Origin: Alkalimonas mucilaginosa
Lineage (GTDB): Bacteria; Pseudomonadota; Gammaproteobacteria; Enterobacterales; Alteromonadaceae
NCBI RefSeq assembly: GCF_036327005.1
Contig: NZ_JAUGZK010000007.1
Location: 124,001 to 188,000, forward strand
Length of the DNA: 64,000 nt
Reading direction: 5' to 3'
The notes below the pieces were generated by a model. It searched no databases, was not told the origin of the DNA, and saw nothing but the letters and a program-made list of their open reading frames with translations. The position numbers were made by a program, and so were the translations under genes. This document shows positions 33,937 through 42,696 of the stretch, piece by piece; the first letter of the stretch is position 1; the number at the start of each line of letters is the position of its first letter.

Positions 33937-34416
33937 TTAGCGCCAGTCGGGGAACAAGGATGCGTTGCCTTCCAGCAACGATTTAAGACCAGACAAAATC
34001 ACTGGCCAGCCGTTACTCACCCCCGGAAGCACTTTACTGCCCGGTTCAAACTGATCATGCGTCAGGGTCAGCTTTACTTTGCCCAGGTATGGCTCTATCT
34101 CGAAAGTCACTCTGGATGGTTGTTCAGGCCGGGTCAGGTCCACTCTTTGCCCCTGGTAACCAGGCATCTCATCATCGGTGGCCGGGTGAAAGGTGTAACA
34201 CAAGCGTCTGGGAGGCTCTGCTTCCAGCACCTGTCCAGACCAATCCAGTGAACCGTCTTCTTTTAGCAGTTGCACCACAGCACCGACTTGCCAGCTGGAT
34301 TCAATGCCGCGTTGCCCCCAGTACTGCCGGGTGAACTCTGCACTGGTCAGTGCCTGCCACAGTTGCTCTGGGCTGGTATCGATATAGGTAACATAGACAA
34401 AGTTTGTGGTGGTCAT
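33937..34416 (-). CDS. SRPBCC (AHSA1-like) domain protein
   Basis: A 159-residue relative of the next gene, starting FVYVTYIDTSPEQLWQALTS. It begins 1 base after the ArsR-type gene ends, so the two are translationally coupled. ArsR plus one or two SRPBCC genes is a common set of unknown physiology. Confidence 0.85.
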   Translation of the reverse strand: MTTTNFVYVTYIDTSPEQLWQALTSAEFTRQYWGQRGIESSWQVGAVVQLLKEDGSLDWSGQVLEAEPPRRLCYTFHPATDDEMPGYQGQRVDLTRPEQPSRVTFEIEPYLGKVKLTLTHDQFEPGSKVLPGVSNGWPVILSGLKSLLEGNASLFPDWR

Positions 34417-34417
34417 G

Positions 34418-34738
34418 TTATTTGTCCTCCAGAGCTTGTTTTAAGGTGGCGAGTGCTTGCAGTCGCTGCGGTTCGAACTTGCCAAGCCAGCGCTGATAGA
34501 TCTGCTGGATTGGCTCTGGGTTTAAGTAATGCAGTTTTTCTCTGCCGCGCCAAACCACCACCACCAGATTGGTGGCTTCGAGTAGTGCCAGATGCTTCGT
34601 GACGCCCTGACGGCTGATGGCCATGCGCTCACAGAGCGAACCGAGCGTCTGGCCGTTTTCTTCAGTTAAGCGATCAAGCAGCTCGCGGCGGCAGGGATCG
34701 GCCAGCGCTTTAAAAATGTCGTGTGCGTCTGATGTCAT
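34418..34738 (-). CDS. ArsR-type winged-helix repressor
   Basis: A 106-residue regulator with the helix-turn-helix LGSLCERMAISRQGVTKHLAL (residues ~34-54). No metal-binding Cys cluster is present, so it is not metal-sensing in the usual way. The frame extends to 34768, but that upstream part lies in its promoter, so the ATG at 34738 was chosen. First gene of the SRPBCC operon. Confidence 0.9.
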   Translation of the reverse strand: MTSDAHDIFKALADPCRRELLDRLTEENGQTLGSLCERMAISRQGVTKHLALLEATNLVVVVWRGREKLHYLNPEPIQQIYQRWLGKFEPQRLQALATLKQALEDK

Positions 34739-34744
34739 AGCTTT

Positions 34745-34773
34745 AATTATGCAACCATTCGGTTGCATGTCAA
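34745..34773 (-). promoter_or_regulatory. Promoter with operator exactly in the spacer
   Basis: On the minus strand TTGACA (34773-34768) and ATAATT (34750-34745) are 17 bp apart, and the spacer is filled by the palindrome GCAACC-GAAT-GGTTGC. A repressor bound there would block polymerase. It lies 7 bases upstream of the ArsR-type gene. Confidence 0.8.
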
Positions 34774-34821
34774 ATGTTATGCACCAATTGTTTTGAATAT
34801 GGTTGTGGCAGGCGTAGGGAA

Positions 34822-35823
34822 TCAGGTCGAAATGGATGATTCCCTCTCAATCAGTTCTGGCATAAAAACGTTGTTTACCTCAACATTTTTGTTATACAGA
34901 TTTTTTAACAACCATAAGGCTGCCATCTTGCCCATTTCGTGAATGGGGTTATTTACGGTGGTAAGTTTAGGGGACACATAGCGGGCGAAAGGAATATTAT
35001 CATAGCCGACAAAAGATAAATCCTGCGGGATGCGCATGCCGCGCTCTAAGCACACCGAGATGGCGCCGGATACCATTTGGTCGTTGGCACACACTACTGC
35101 GGTAAAGGGCTTGTGCTGGCGCTGGGTGAGCAAATAGGTCATCCCATCGACACCACCTTCTTCGCGGTAATCTCCTTCGAAGCACAGCTTAGGGTCAAAT
35201 TCGATGTTGAGTTCGCTCAGCGCCCGTTTATGACCCACTAAACGTTCAATGGCATCATGCTTTTTCGCTGGTCCGGAAATGTAGGCGATGTGACGATGCC
35301 CGAGGGACAGTAGATGTTTGGTGGCCATGTAGCCACCCAGCTCATTTTCCAGATAAATACAGCGCTCGCTGATTTGTTCGATATAGCGGTTAATTAATAC
35401 AATGGTGGTAGGGCCTTTGCTCAGGTCAATCAGGTATTCATCGGATACGGCTTCGACATCCAGGATTAAGGCGTCACAACCACGATCCAGCAGAAACTCG
35501 ACGCTATCCTTTTCCTGGTTGGCATCACTATGACCTACCGCGATGATCACATGTTTATTTTCTGCTCTGAGTGCGGCTTCTATTTCTGCCATCATCGGAC
35601 CATAGTAGGGGCCGTCCAACTGCGATACCAACACACCAACACTGTTAGAGCAACTGGACGCCAACGACTGGGCAAAGGTATTTGGCCGATAGCCCAGCTT
35701 TTCCATAGCAACTAACACTTTTTGCCGGGTTTTCTCCCCGACATTGGTGTTTTTATTGATCACTCTGGACACGGTGGCTAAAGACACGCCAGCCAGCTGG
35801 GACACATCGTAAATGGTTGCCAT
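34822..35823 (-). CDS. LacI family repressor of the sugar locus
   Basis: A 333-residue LacI regulator: helix-turn-helix and hinge IYDVSQLAGVSLATVSRVIN (residues 3-22), then a periplasmic-binding-like sugar domain. It is the last gene of the sugar operon. Three TGNAANCGNTNNCA-type operators at 38581, 47461 and 47674 are its probable sites. The effector is probably a beta-glucoside or its phosphate. Confidence 0.93.
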   Translation of the reverse strand: MATIYDVSQLAGVSLATVSRVINKNTNVGEKTRQKVLVAMEKLGYRPNTFAQSLASSCSNSVGVLVSQLDGPYYGPMMAEIEAALRAENKHVIIAVGHSDANQEKDSVEFLLDRGCDALILDVEAVSDEYLIDLSKGPTTIVLINRYIEQISERCIYLENELGGYMATKHLLSLGHRHIAYISGPAKKHDAIERLVGHKRALSELNIEFDPKLCFEGDYREEGGVDGMTYLLTQRQHKPFTAVVCANDQMVSGAISVCLERGMRIPQDLSFVGYDNIPFARYVSPKLTTVNNPIHEMGKMAALWLLKNLYNKNVEVNNVFMPELIERESSIST

Positions 35824-35877
35824 AATATTTGCAGTTACTCGCTATTGAACTAAAGATGTCATAGTACAGGCTTACTG

Positions 35878-37200
35878 TTACGCCTGCTTCAACTCCTGAC
35901 TGATTTGGCCAATTTTTTCATTGGTCAGGACGTACCAGCGCATTACCACGGCCACAATCACGGAACCTATTGCCGGGTATAGGCTGAATGCCAATAATAA
36001 ACCAGCCCGGGTGGTTTCGGTTTGCACTGCACCCGCCTGATAACCCATACCCGCTAACAGCCAGCCTGCTGAAGCACCACCCACCGCAACGCCCAGCTTA
36101 ATAAAAAATACAATGGATGAATAGACCATACCAGTAGTTCGAATGCCGGTGCGCCATTGGCCGTAATCGACCGTGTCTGCCATTTTGGCCCACAGCAGCG
36201 GTGTACCAGTGTTAAACACGGCATTCCATAGCACATACAGCGCAATAGCCAGTGCCACATTGGTATCCGCGACCAGGTAGCTGGCAACACAGAGTGCACC
36301 GGCCAGTAGCTGAATAACAATATACAGTTTAATTTTGCTGAACCGCTTTGCCAGTGGCTGCGCCATCAAACAGCCGATAATGCTGCCAACCATACCTAGT
36401 GTAATAATCAGCGAGATACTGTCGGGCTTTAGCAAGTAGTATTTAATGTAGTAAATGGCCAGAGTGGTGCGCAGCACAAAACCGCTCATTAAGCACAAGG
36501 TAGCCAGCGCCAGAACCCGCCATTGATCGTTTAACCAAAGAATTTTGAAGTTCTGCAGATAGGTGCCGGTATGCTCTTTCGGCGGGATCACCCGTTCTTT
36601 GGTGCCGTAAAAGCAGAGCAAAAACATCAGTACGCCTAAGGTACTCATGGCTAAAATAGTCAACTGATAGCCTTTGGCGTTGTCCCCCTGACCGAAGTAG
36701 GCGACCAATGGCAAGGTGCAGGCCGACACCAGTACGCCGCCAATAAAGGCAAAGACAAAACGATAGGATTGTATCGACACCCGCTCTTTCGGATCAGCCG
36801 TTAAGGCCGCACCCAGGGCACAATAAGGGATATTAATAGCGGTATACACCATCATCAGCAAAGTGTAGGTGACAAAAGCATAAATCATTTTGCCGGTATC
36901 TGAAAAATCGGGCGTGGTAAACGCCAACACGCTGATAACGCCAAAGGGCAGTGCAAACCACAGCAAATAAGGGCGGAATTTTCCATATTTGCTTTGGGTG
37001 CGATCGGCAAAGGCCCCCATGAGTGGATCGGTAATGGCATCAAGACAGCGTACCAGTAAAAACATGGTGCCGACAAAAGCCGGCGAAATGCCAAAAATAT
37101 CGGTATAAAAAAAGGTTAAGAACAACATAACGGTTTGAAATACGATATTACTTGCTGTGTCGCCAAGCCCGTAAGCCATTTTCTCTCTGATGCTAACCAT
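35878..37200 (-). CDS. GPH family sugar:cation symporter
   Basis: A 440-residue, 12-helix transporter. KMAYGLGDTASNIVFQ at the start and LDAITDPLMGAFADRTQSKYGKFRPYL are hallmarks of the glycoside-pentoside-hexuronide family. It takes up the sugar that passes the outer-membrane receptor. It lies between the GH1 and LacI genes. Confidence 0.93.
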   Translation of the reverse strand: MVSIREKMAYGLGDTASNIVFQTVMLFLTFFYTDIFGISPAFVGTMFLLVRCLDAITDPLMGAFADRTQSKYGKFRPYLLWFALPFGVISVLAFTTPDFSDTGKMIYAFVTYTLLMMVYTAINIPYCALGAALTADPKERVSIQSYRFVFAFIGGVLVSACTLPLVAYFGQGDNAKGYQLTILAMSTLGVLMFLLCFYGTKERVIPPKEHTGTYLQNFKILWLNDQWRVLALATLCLMSGFVLRTTLAIYYIKYYLLKPDSISLIITLGMVGSIIGCLMAQPLAKRFSKIKLYIVIQLLAGALCVASYLVADTNVALAIALYVLWNAVFNTGTPLLWAKMADTVDYGQWRTGIRTTGMVYSSIVFFIKLGVAVGGASAGWLLAGMGYQAGAVQTETTRAGLLLAFSLYPAIGSVIVAVVMRWYVLTNEKIGQISQELKQA

Positions 37201-37249
37201 GCTTACCTTACCCCTGTTGTCTGGTGTTGTTTTGTTGTTTTTCTGCTGA

Positions 37250-38578
37250 TTAACGTGAGGTAATCAGGTTTTTATAGGCAATACCGCTGTTTTTAATGGT
37301 GCGTTCCTGGGTGGCATAATCCACATAGACAATGCCAAATCGCTTCAGGTAGCCTTCGGCCCATTCAAAGTTGTCCATCAGGCTCCAGGCAAAATAGCCG
37401 GCAATATTTACGCCTTGCTCTATGGCATGGTGCACTGCCATCAAATGTTGCTGGTAGTAGTCAATGCGGTCTTGATCGTCCACCACACCATTGCTTAGTG
37501 TATCGGCCATAGCGGCGCCATTTTCGGTGATATACACTGGTGGCAACGGGTACTTGGTATGCAACGAGACCAGTAAATCGGTAAAGGCTTGCGGGTAAAT
37601 TTCCCAGCCAATATCGGTTTTGGCCGCATTGACCATATCGACTTCGGTAAAGGCCTTGTCCGGTGCAGCCTTATACACAGTGCGGGTGTAAAAATTGATC
37701 CCCAAAAAGTCCAACGGGGCCTGCATAATGGCAAAGTCGCCATCCTGTATAACCGGTTTATCTTCATCAGACAACAGCGCAAAGCTGTCCGGGTAAGCAC
37801 CATCAAACAGTGGCTTGATATACCATTGATTAAAATACTCATCTGCCAGCCGTGCTGCCGTGATATCGGCTGCGCTATTGCTATGGGCATAGGCCGGAGT
37901 AAAGTTCAGTACAATACCATTCAGGCTGTGCGGGCTGTTTTTTTGCAGTACCGGCATGGCTAAACCATGCGCCAGCAAAATATGGTGGGCAGCCTGGCGG
38001 CCATAGGCTTTTTTGGCCAGGCCTGGGGCATGAACACCGGTTTCATACCCCAGGTAAGAACTGCAAAAGGGTTCATTGAAGGTGGCGTAAGCATAGACTC
38101 TGTCACCCAATGCCCGGGTAATTTTATCGGCATAATCGCGAAACAAGTAGGCGGTTTCCCGATTTAACCAGCCGCCGTTATCTTCAATGTATTGCGGTAA
38201 ATCCCAGTGATACAATGTGACGAAGGCTTTGATATTGTTTGCCTTTAGCGCGTCGAGTAAGCCAATGTAAAAATTAACGCCGTGCTGGTTCAGGCTGCCG
38301 TCTTGATGCATCACCCGGGGCCAGGAAATGGACAGGCGATAAGCATCTACCCCCAGCGAGCTGATCAGCTCAACGTCTTGCTGCCATAAATTGATGTGGT
38401 TACAGGCCACATCGCCATTGGAGCCATCGCGGACTTTGCCGGGGGTGGCACAGAAGGTATCCCAGATACAAGGCAAGCGGGATGCGGAGTCACCTTCAAT
38501 TTGAAACGAGGCCGTTGCCACGCCGTAGATAAAGTCTTTTTTCAGCATTTTTGATGCTGCTGGTAAAGTGTATGCCAT
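37250..38578 (-). CDS. GH1 beta-glucosidase
   Basis: A 442-residue glycoside hydrolase family 1 enzyme. The acid/base is E169 in TFNEP and the nucleophile is E352 in YITENG. FIYGVATASFQIEGD is the usual N-terminus. No signal peptide, so it cleaves imported beta-glucosides in the cytoplasm. The frame is open upstream to 38632, but a LacI-type operator lies there, so the ATG at 38578 was chosen, although no ribosome site precedes it. The product is the regulon's central enzyme. Confidence 0.93.
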   Translation of the reverse strand: MAYTLPAASKMLKKDFIYGVATASFQIEGDSASRLPCIWDTFCATPGKVRDGSNGDVACNHINLWQQDVELISSLGVDAYRLSISWPRVMHQDGSLNQHGVNFYIGLLDALKANNIKAFVTLYHWDLPQYIEDNGGWLNRETAYLFRDYADKITRALGDRVYAYATFNEPFCSSYLGYETGVHAPGLAKKAYGRQAAHHILLAHGLAMPVLQKNSPHSLNGIVLNFTPAYAHSNSAADITAARLADEYFNQWYIKPLFDGAYPDSFALLSDEDKPVIQDGDFAIMQAPLDFLGINFYTRTVYKAAPDKAFTEVDMVNAAKTDIGWEIYPQAFTDLLVSLHTKYPLPPVYITENGAAMADTLSNGVVDDQDRIDYYQQHLMAVHHAIEQGVNIAGYFAWSLMDNFEWAEGYLKRFGIVYVDYATQERTIKNSGIAYKNLITSR

Positions 38579-38580
38579 AA

Positions 38581-38594
38581 TGTAATCGCTTTCA
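38581..38594. promoter_or_regulatory. LacI-type operator before the GH1 gene
   Basis: TGTAATCGCTTTCA fits the LacI/CRE-like pattern TGNAANCGNTNNCA. It lies three bases upstream of the chosen GH1 start, between the DUF6445 and GH1 genes, and could give GH1, transporter and LacI their own regulated promoter. Confidence 0.65.
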
Positions 38595-38649
38595 TTTTGC
38601 GTTAAGTCAATCGATTTAGCGTGCCCTTGCATCTGGTGCCCGCTGCTGC

Positions 38650-39360
38650 TTATAAAAAACTGGTAAAAATATTGGCGGTAAGTCGCCCGCTGATCGGTGA
38701 GCTGTCAATATCGGTGCTGGTATTCACCAAGGTAGAATGCAGCAGGTTGCCCGGGTAGATAATCAGCCGGTTGGCCTGGTAAGGCACCTGGTGGTATAGC
38801 TCGAAATGGGCATCACTCTGAACAAAGTACTGCTGTGCGGGGTTACCATGCTGGTCAATAAAGTGCTGTGCTGCGTTAAAGTAGTGCTGCCGGCGCTGCT
38901 CGCTGATGCGCTCATAGCCGGTAGGGTTATGCCGGAAAAAACCGGTGCTGCCGTGTGGTTGTGGGTTTAAGTAGTGTAAAAAAGCAAAGTAATGACCATC
39001 TGCCGTATCAAAATGCGGCAGGCATTGCAGTGGTTGTAATGTGTCTTCGGTTTGATTAATCAGCGCAAAAAACAGGTTTTGTGGCTTAAGCCGCAGCTGT
39101 TTTGGTACCTGGTACACATCATAAATGAGTGGATACAGGGTGGTGAGGGTGGCGGCGACATAGTGTTTGGGTAATGGCGCTTTCAAACCCGGGTAATAAG
39201 CTGTGTGATCAGGATTAAACGCACTTTGCTGGGCCTGTTGGCGCAGTGCTGTAATATCGCTGACAAAATCATCAATGATCAACAAAGGGGTACGCTCTTG
39301 CCCCAGATAGATCACTTCGGGCCTTAGCGTGGGGTTTATTGCAAAGTCAGTCGTCTGCAT
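38650..39360 (-). CDS. DUF6445 family protein, possible 2OG-Fe(II) dioxygenase fold
   Basis: A 236-residue cytoplasmic protein of the family I know as DUF6445, often adjacent to tryptophan-halogenase-like genes. The HFD of CLPHFDTADG, a later histidine in GNLLHSTLV and an arginine in SGRLTANIF are arranged as in 2-oxoglutarate/Fe(II) oxygenases; this is inference. It starts 2 bases after the halogenase stop. Confidence 0.7.
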   Translation of the reverse strand: MQTTDFAINPTLRPEVIYLGQERTPLLIIDDFVSDITALRQQAQQSAFNPDHTAYYPGLKAPLPKHYVAATLTTLYPLIYDVYQVPKQLRLKPQNLFFALINQTEDTLQPLQCLPHFDTADGHYFAFLHYLNPQPHGSTGFFRHNPTGYERISEQRRQHYFNAAQHFIDQHGNPAQQYFVQSDAHFELYHQVPYQANRLIIYPGNLLHSTLVNTSTDIDSSPISGRLTANIFTSFL

Positions 39361-39362
39361 GG

Positions 39363-40853
39363 TCAGTTTGCCACAGCCTGGCAGTAATGCCGGATAAAGT
39401 CCTGATGCGACGGATATTTGGCGACACTGCGCTGCACATTGCTCTGGATCTGCTGTAAAAAGCTGGCCAGTTCGTCATCGGACATTGCATCAACAATCGG
39501 ATGATACTGCGCTGGCTGCAAGCCTTGCCCCAGCATCACCTGGATCCAGGAGCTTTCGCCAAACAACTCCTGAGCAAACTTGTACACTTTGCCGCTTTGC
39601 TGAAATAACGCGATACGATGGGCCAATGAATCGGGCACTTGCATCGAGCGGCAATAGCGCCAGAACGGCGTGTCGGTACGCTCGGTGACTTTGTAATGCA
39701 GAATAATAAAGTCGCGGATATTCAGCAGTTCGATTTCAGTTTGCCGGTTAAACTCGGCCACGTCGGCCGATTGAATGCCCTGGGCTGGAAACATTTGCAG
39801 CAGGCGAATGATACTGCGCTGGATCAGATGAATGCTGGTTGACTCCAATGGCTCCAGAAAACCCGACGATAAGCCGATAGCAATGCAGTTCTTTTGCCAG
39901 TGTTTACGGCGAGTACCGGTGCGAAACTTAATCAGTCGCGGCTCGGTCAGCATATCGCCTTCCAGATTATCGACCAGAGTTTGTCTGGCGTCGGCATCGC
40001 TTAAGTATTTACTGCAGTACACCAGACCATTGCCCACCCGGTTTTGCAGCGGAATACGCCATTGCCAGCCGGCCTGGCGGGCAATGGATCGGGTGTATGC
40101 CAGGGGGGGGGCCACGCTTTTGGTTTGTACCGCAATAGCACTATCGCAGGGTAACCAGTGGCTCCAGTCATCAAAGCCGGTATTTAGCGTTTGTTCAATC
40201 AACAAGGCACGAAAGCCGGTGCAGTCGATAAATAAATCGCCATCAATATGCTGGCCATCTTGCAGCACAAGCCCGGAAATATCGCCATGATCGTGCTGCT
40301 TCACACGGGCAATTTTGCCTTCAATCCGGTTTAAACCATGTTGCTGTGCGATGTTTCTCAGGTAGTTGGCATAGAGTGAGGCGTCCATATGATAGGCATG
40401 GTTCAGATCCTGATTCGGCAGTACAGCAAAGCGCCCTTGCCGCGCAGCCAGGTGTTCTACGCAATAGTCGCCAATGTCGGCGGCAATACCTCGTTGCTGC
40501 CCCTTCAACCAGAAGTGCTGAAAGCCGCAGGCCCAGCAATCTTTTCCTAAATAGCCGAAAGAATGCAGGTAGTTTTTATGGACGTCGTGCCAGTTTTCAA
40601 AGGCGATCCCCAGCTTAAAGGTAGCATTGGTCGCGGCCATGACCTCCGCTTCTTTCAGGCCGAGTAGCCGGTGAAAAATATGCAGGGTTGGAATCGTGGC
40701 TTCACCCACGCCGACCGTGCCAATTTCGTCCGACTCTACCAGCACCACCTCGATGGATTTCCCCATCAGCTTGGCCAGCGCTGCGCCGGTCATCCAGCCG
40801 GCGGTGCCGCCACCGGCAATCACTACTTTTTTAATCCGCTGCGCTTCGTTCAT
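39363..40853 (-). CDS. Flavin-dependent tryptophan-halogenase-like protein 1
   Basis: A 496-residue FAD enzyme. The GGGTAGW dinucleotide motif is at residues 14-20, the catalytic lysine is K80 in ATFKLG, GWQWRIP matches the diagnostic GWxWxIP and EPLEST matches the active-site Glu-Ser of PrnA/RebH. All key residues of a working halogenase are present. The start is the ATG at 40853 with AAGGGGG upstream. A G9 run (40103-40111) lies inside the coding region. The substrate is unknown; family members near TonB receptors may act on peptides or small indoles. Confidence 0.88.
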   Translation of the reverse strand: MNEAQRIKKVVIAGGGTAGWMTGAALAKLMGKSIEVVLVESDEIGTVGVGEATIPTLHIFHRLLGLKEAEVMAATNATFKLGIAFENWHDVHKNYLHSFGYLGKDCWACGFQHFWLKGQQRGIAADIGDYCVEHLAARQGRFAVLPNQDLNHAYHMDASLYANYLRNIAQQHGLNRIEGKIARVKQHDHGDISGLVLQDGQHIDGDLFIDCTGFRALLIEQTLNTGFDDWSHWLPCDSAIAVQTKSVAPPLAYTRSIARQAGWQWRIPLQNRVGNGLVYCSKYLSDADARQTLVDNLEGDMLTEPRLIKFRTGTRRKHWQKNCIAIGLSSGFLEPLESTSIHLIQRSIIRLLQMFPAQGIQSADVAEFNRQTEIELLNIRDFIILHYKVTERTDTPFWRYCRSMQVPDSLAHRIALFQQSGKVYKFAQELFGESSWIQVMLGQGLQPAQYHPIVDAMSDDELASFLQQIQSNVQRSVAKYPSHQDFIRHYCQAVAN

Positions 40854-40891
40854 GCTGCCCCCTTGCTGGTGTCTGTTGGTATCATGGCGGT

Positions 40892-41905
40892 TCAACGCTT
40901 GAGTTTATTAAGCAGATCAGCGCGCAGCTGGCGCGCCTGCAGCTCGGAAATAGGTTTGGCCAGCATGGCCTGGGCAGCGTCCGGTATGTGCTGCTGCGAT
41001 ACTTCATCATGGTCAAAAATATAATGTTCAAACATGGCTTTCCATGCCTGGCGCTGGGCTTTAGGCAAGCTGCGTAAACTGAGGATACTCATCAACAGTG
41101 CATTGTTAGGGCGGCCAAGATAGGCCGGTGTATCGCGCCACCAATGGCTGAGCAATGCATTAAATGGTGTTAACGCTTTAACATGGTGCCACCACATGCT
41201 GGGAATAAATAATACGTCGCCCGGCGCTAACGTGGCGGTTTGGGCTGCTGCCAACGCCTGGGTAAAGCGTGGAAATTGCTGCAAATCGGGCTGCTCGAAA
41301 TCGACCATGCTAATGTCCTGGCCGCCCGGGGCAAATTCCATCGGGCCAGGATAGAGGTTGGCAATTTGCTCCGGTGGAAACAGGGTGAAAGTGCGGCTGC
41401 CAACCACATTGCAGGCCAGATTATGCGGAAAATCATAATGTGCCGCGATCCGTGACTGGTTACCAATCCACAGGCTGGTCAGCGGTGTGATACCTGGCAA
41501 GACAATGCTGTTCTCCTTGGCCAGGCCGTTAAACCAGCGCTGAATGTCGGTGGAGCCCATATACCATGTACTGGCGTCATCCGCTGCCTGTGCCAGCAGG
41601 CGGTCAAGAAACTGGTTAAAGTCAACTTTACCGGCCTGAAAGTTAAAGCCGGTACAATCCTCATTATAAAACACTCGGCCCTGGTGCCCGGCAGGCACTA
41701 AGCAGGCATTGACCGGCTCACCCTGATAAAATTGCCGCAGATAATCAGCCGCGGCGGCGGCACTGTCTAGCCCTGCCTGTACCAGCGGCCAGTGTAAACA
41801 TTGCTGTTGAAACACCAGTGGCGTGGTGGCTGTGGCAATGATCTGCTGCAAGCTGGCACTGTCGCAAGCCGGCAGGGTTTTTATCGGGGTGAGGGCTGCG
41901 GTCAT
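40892..41905 (-). CDS. Cupin-like (JmjC) protein
   Basis: A 337-residue cupin/JmjC-like protein. HYD in IAAHYDFPHN and the later histidine in SMWWHHV provide an Fe(II)-type HxD...H triad; LAPGDVLFIPSMWWH is the typical cupin close. It is probably an oxygenase/hydroxylase of proteins or peptides. It stands between SapC and halogenase 1 in the operon. Confidence 0.85.
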   Translation of the reverse strand: MTAALTPIKTLPACDSASLQQIIATATTPLVFQQQCLHWPLVQAGLDSAAAAADYLRQFYQGEPVNACLVPAGHQGRVFYNEDCTGFNFQAGKVDFNQFLDRLLAQAADDASTWYMGSTDIQRWFNGLAKENSIVLPGITPLTSLWIGNQSRIAAHYDFPHNLACNVVGSRTFTLFPPEQIANLYPGPMEFAPGGQDISMVDFEQPDLQQFPRFTQALAAAQTATLAPGDVLFIPSMWWHHVKALTPFNALLSHWWRDTPAYLGRPNNALLMSILSLRSLPKAQRQAWKAMFEHYIFDHDEVSQQHIPDAAQAMLAKPISELQARQLRADLLNKLKR

Positions 41906-41921
41906 GGTGGTTACCTTCCGC

Positions 41922-42659
41922 TTAAGCCACAGTGCTGGCGTTCAGCTGGTTTTTTAACCGCAACAGACTGCGGATATTCGACTGTGACGCAATCGCCATA
42001 TAGATGGCCTCTAAATAGCCCTGGTTATGTAATTGAGCCAACACCTCGGCAGGTAATGCCGCCAGGCTGTCTTCGTTAATGGTATAAAAGCCCATCATCT
42101 GGTGTTTGCTGCCGTCATCCAGCTGAATATCCAGGGTGAACGATTCCAGCAGCTTGTGTTGCAGCAATAAATCGATAAAGGCCGTGTTGTCCTGCAGGCC
42201 CTGATGAATGGTTTGCAGCATGGCGGATACGTCGTCTAGATAGGGGCTGCTGCCACCCAGCGGTAAGAACAGTGCTTCGCCCTGCTCTTTGTTGACCCGC
42301 GGACTGTCCAGATCAAGATGGATCATATGTTGGATGTGCTCGACCCCGTCTTCGACTACCGCTTGCTTGCCAATTAAAAACGGGTGGCGGCGAACGGTCA
42401 GTGGCAGGTAATACCCCTGCCAGTTGTTGTCCTGTAAAAACAGGTTTTCCTGGTGGGTAAAGCCAAATACCGCCACCGAAAAAAACTGGCCGGTGGCGGC
42501 ATCTTTATGGAAGAAAATCGGGTAATGCGCCTGGACACTGCGAAATTCTTGCGGGAACGTCGGGGTAAACCAGACATTGTCGCCAAATTCAGCGCCGCGG
42601 CTGGTGATGACTTTCAGATCCAGATGCTCGACGCTGTTTAGTAGTACATGCTTGCTCAT
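41922..42659 (-). CDS. SapC family protein
   Basis: A 245-residue protein of the SapC group (VLLNSVEHLDLKV, YPIFFHKD, MGFYTINEDSLAALP). Name and link to S-layer or peptide functions come from the family; the true role is unknown. SapC genes often accompany TonB-receptor and halogenase genes. Two adjacent ATGs exist (42662 and 42659), preceded by AGGAT. Confidence 0.85.
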   Translation of the reverse strand: MSKHVLLNSVEHLDLKVITSRGAEFGDNVWFTPTFPQEFRSVQAHYPIFFHKDAATGQFFSVAVFGFTHQENLFLQDNNWQGYYLPLTVRRHPFLIGKQAVVEDGVEHIQHMIHLDLDSPRVNKEQGEALFLPLGGSSPYLDDVSAMLQTIHQGLQDNTAFIDLLLQHKLLESFTLDIQLDDGSKHQMMGFYTINEDSLAALPAEVLAQLHNQGYLEAIYMAIASQSNIRSLLRLKNQLNASTVA

Positions 42660-42696
42660 CATTCTATCCTGTTGCGTAGGTTATTATTGTTATTCG

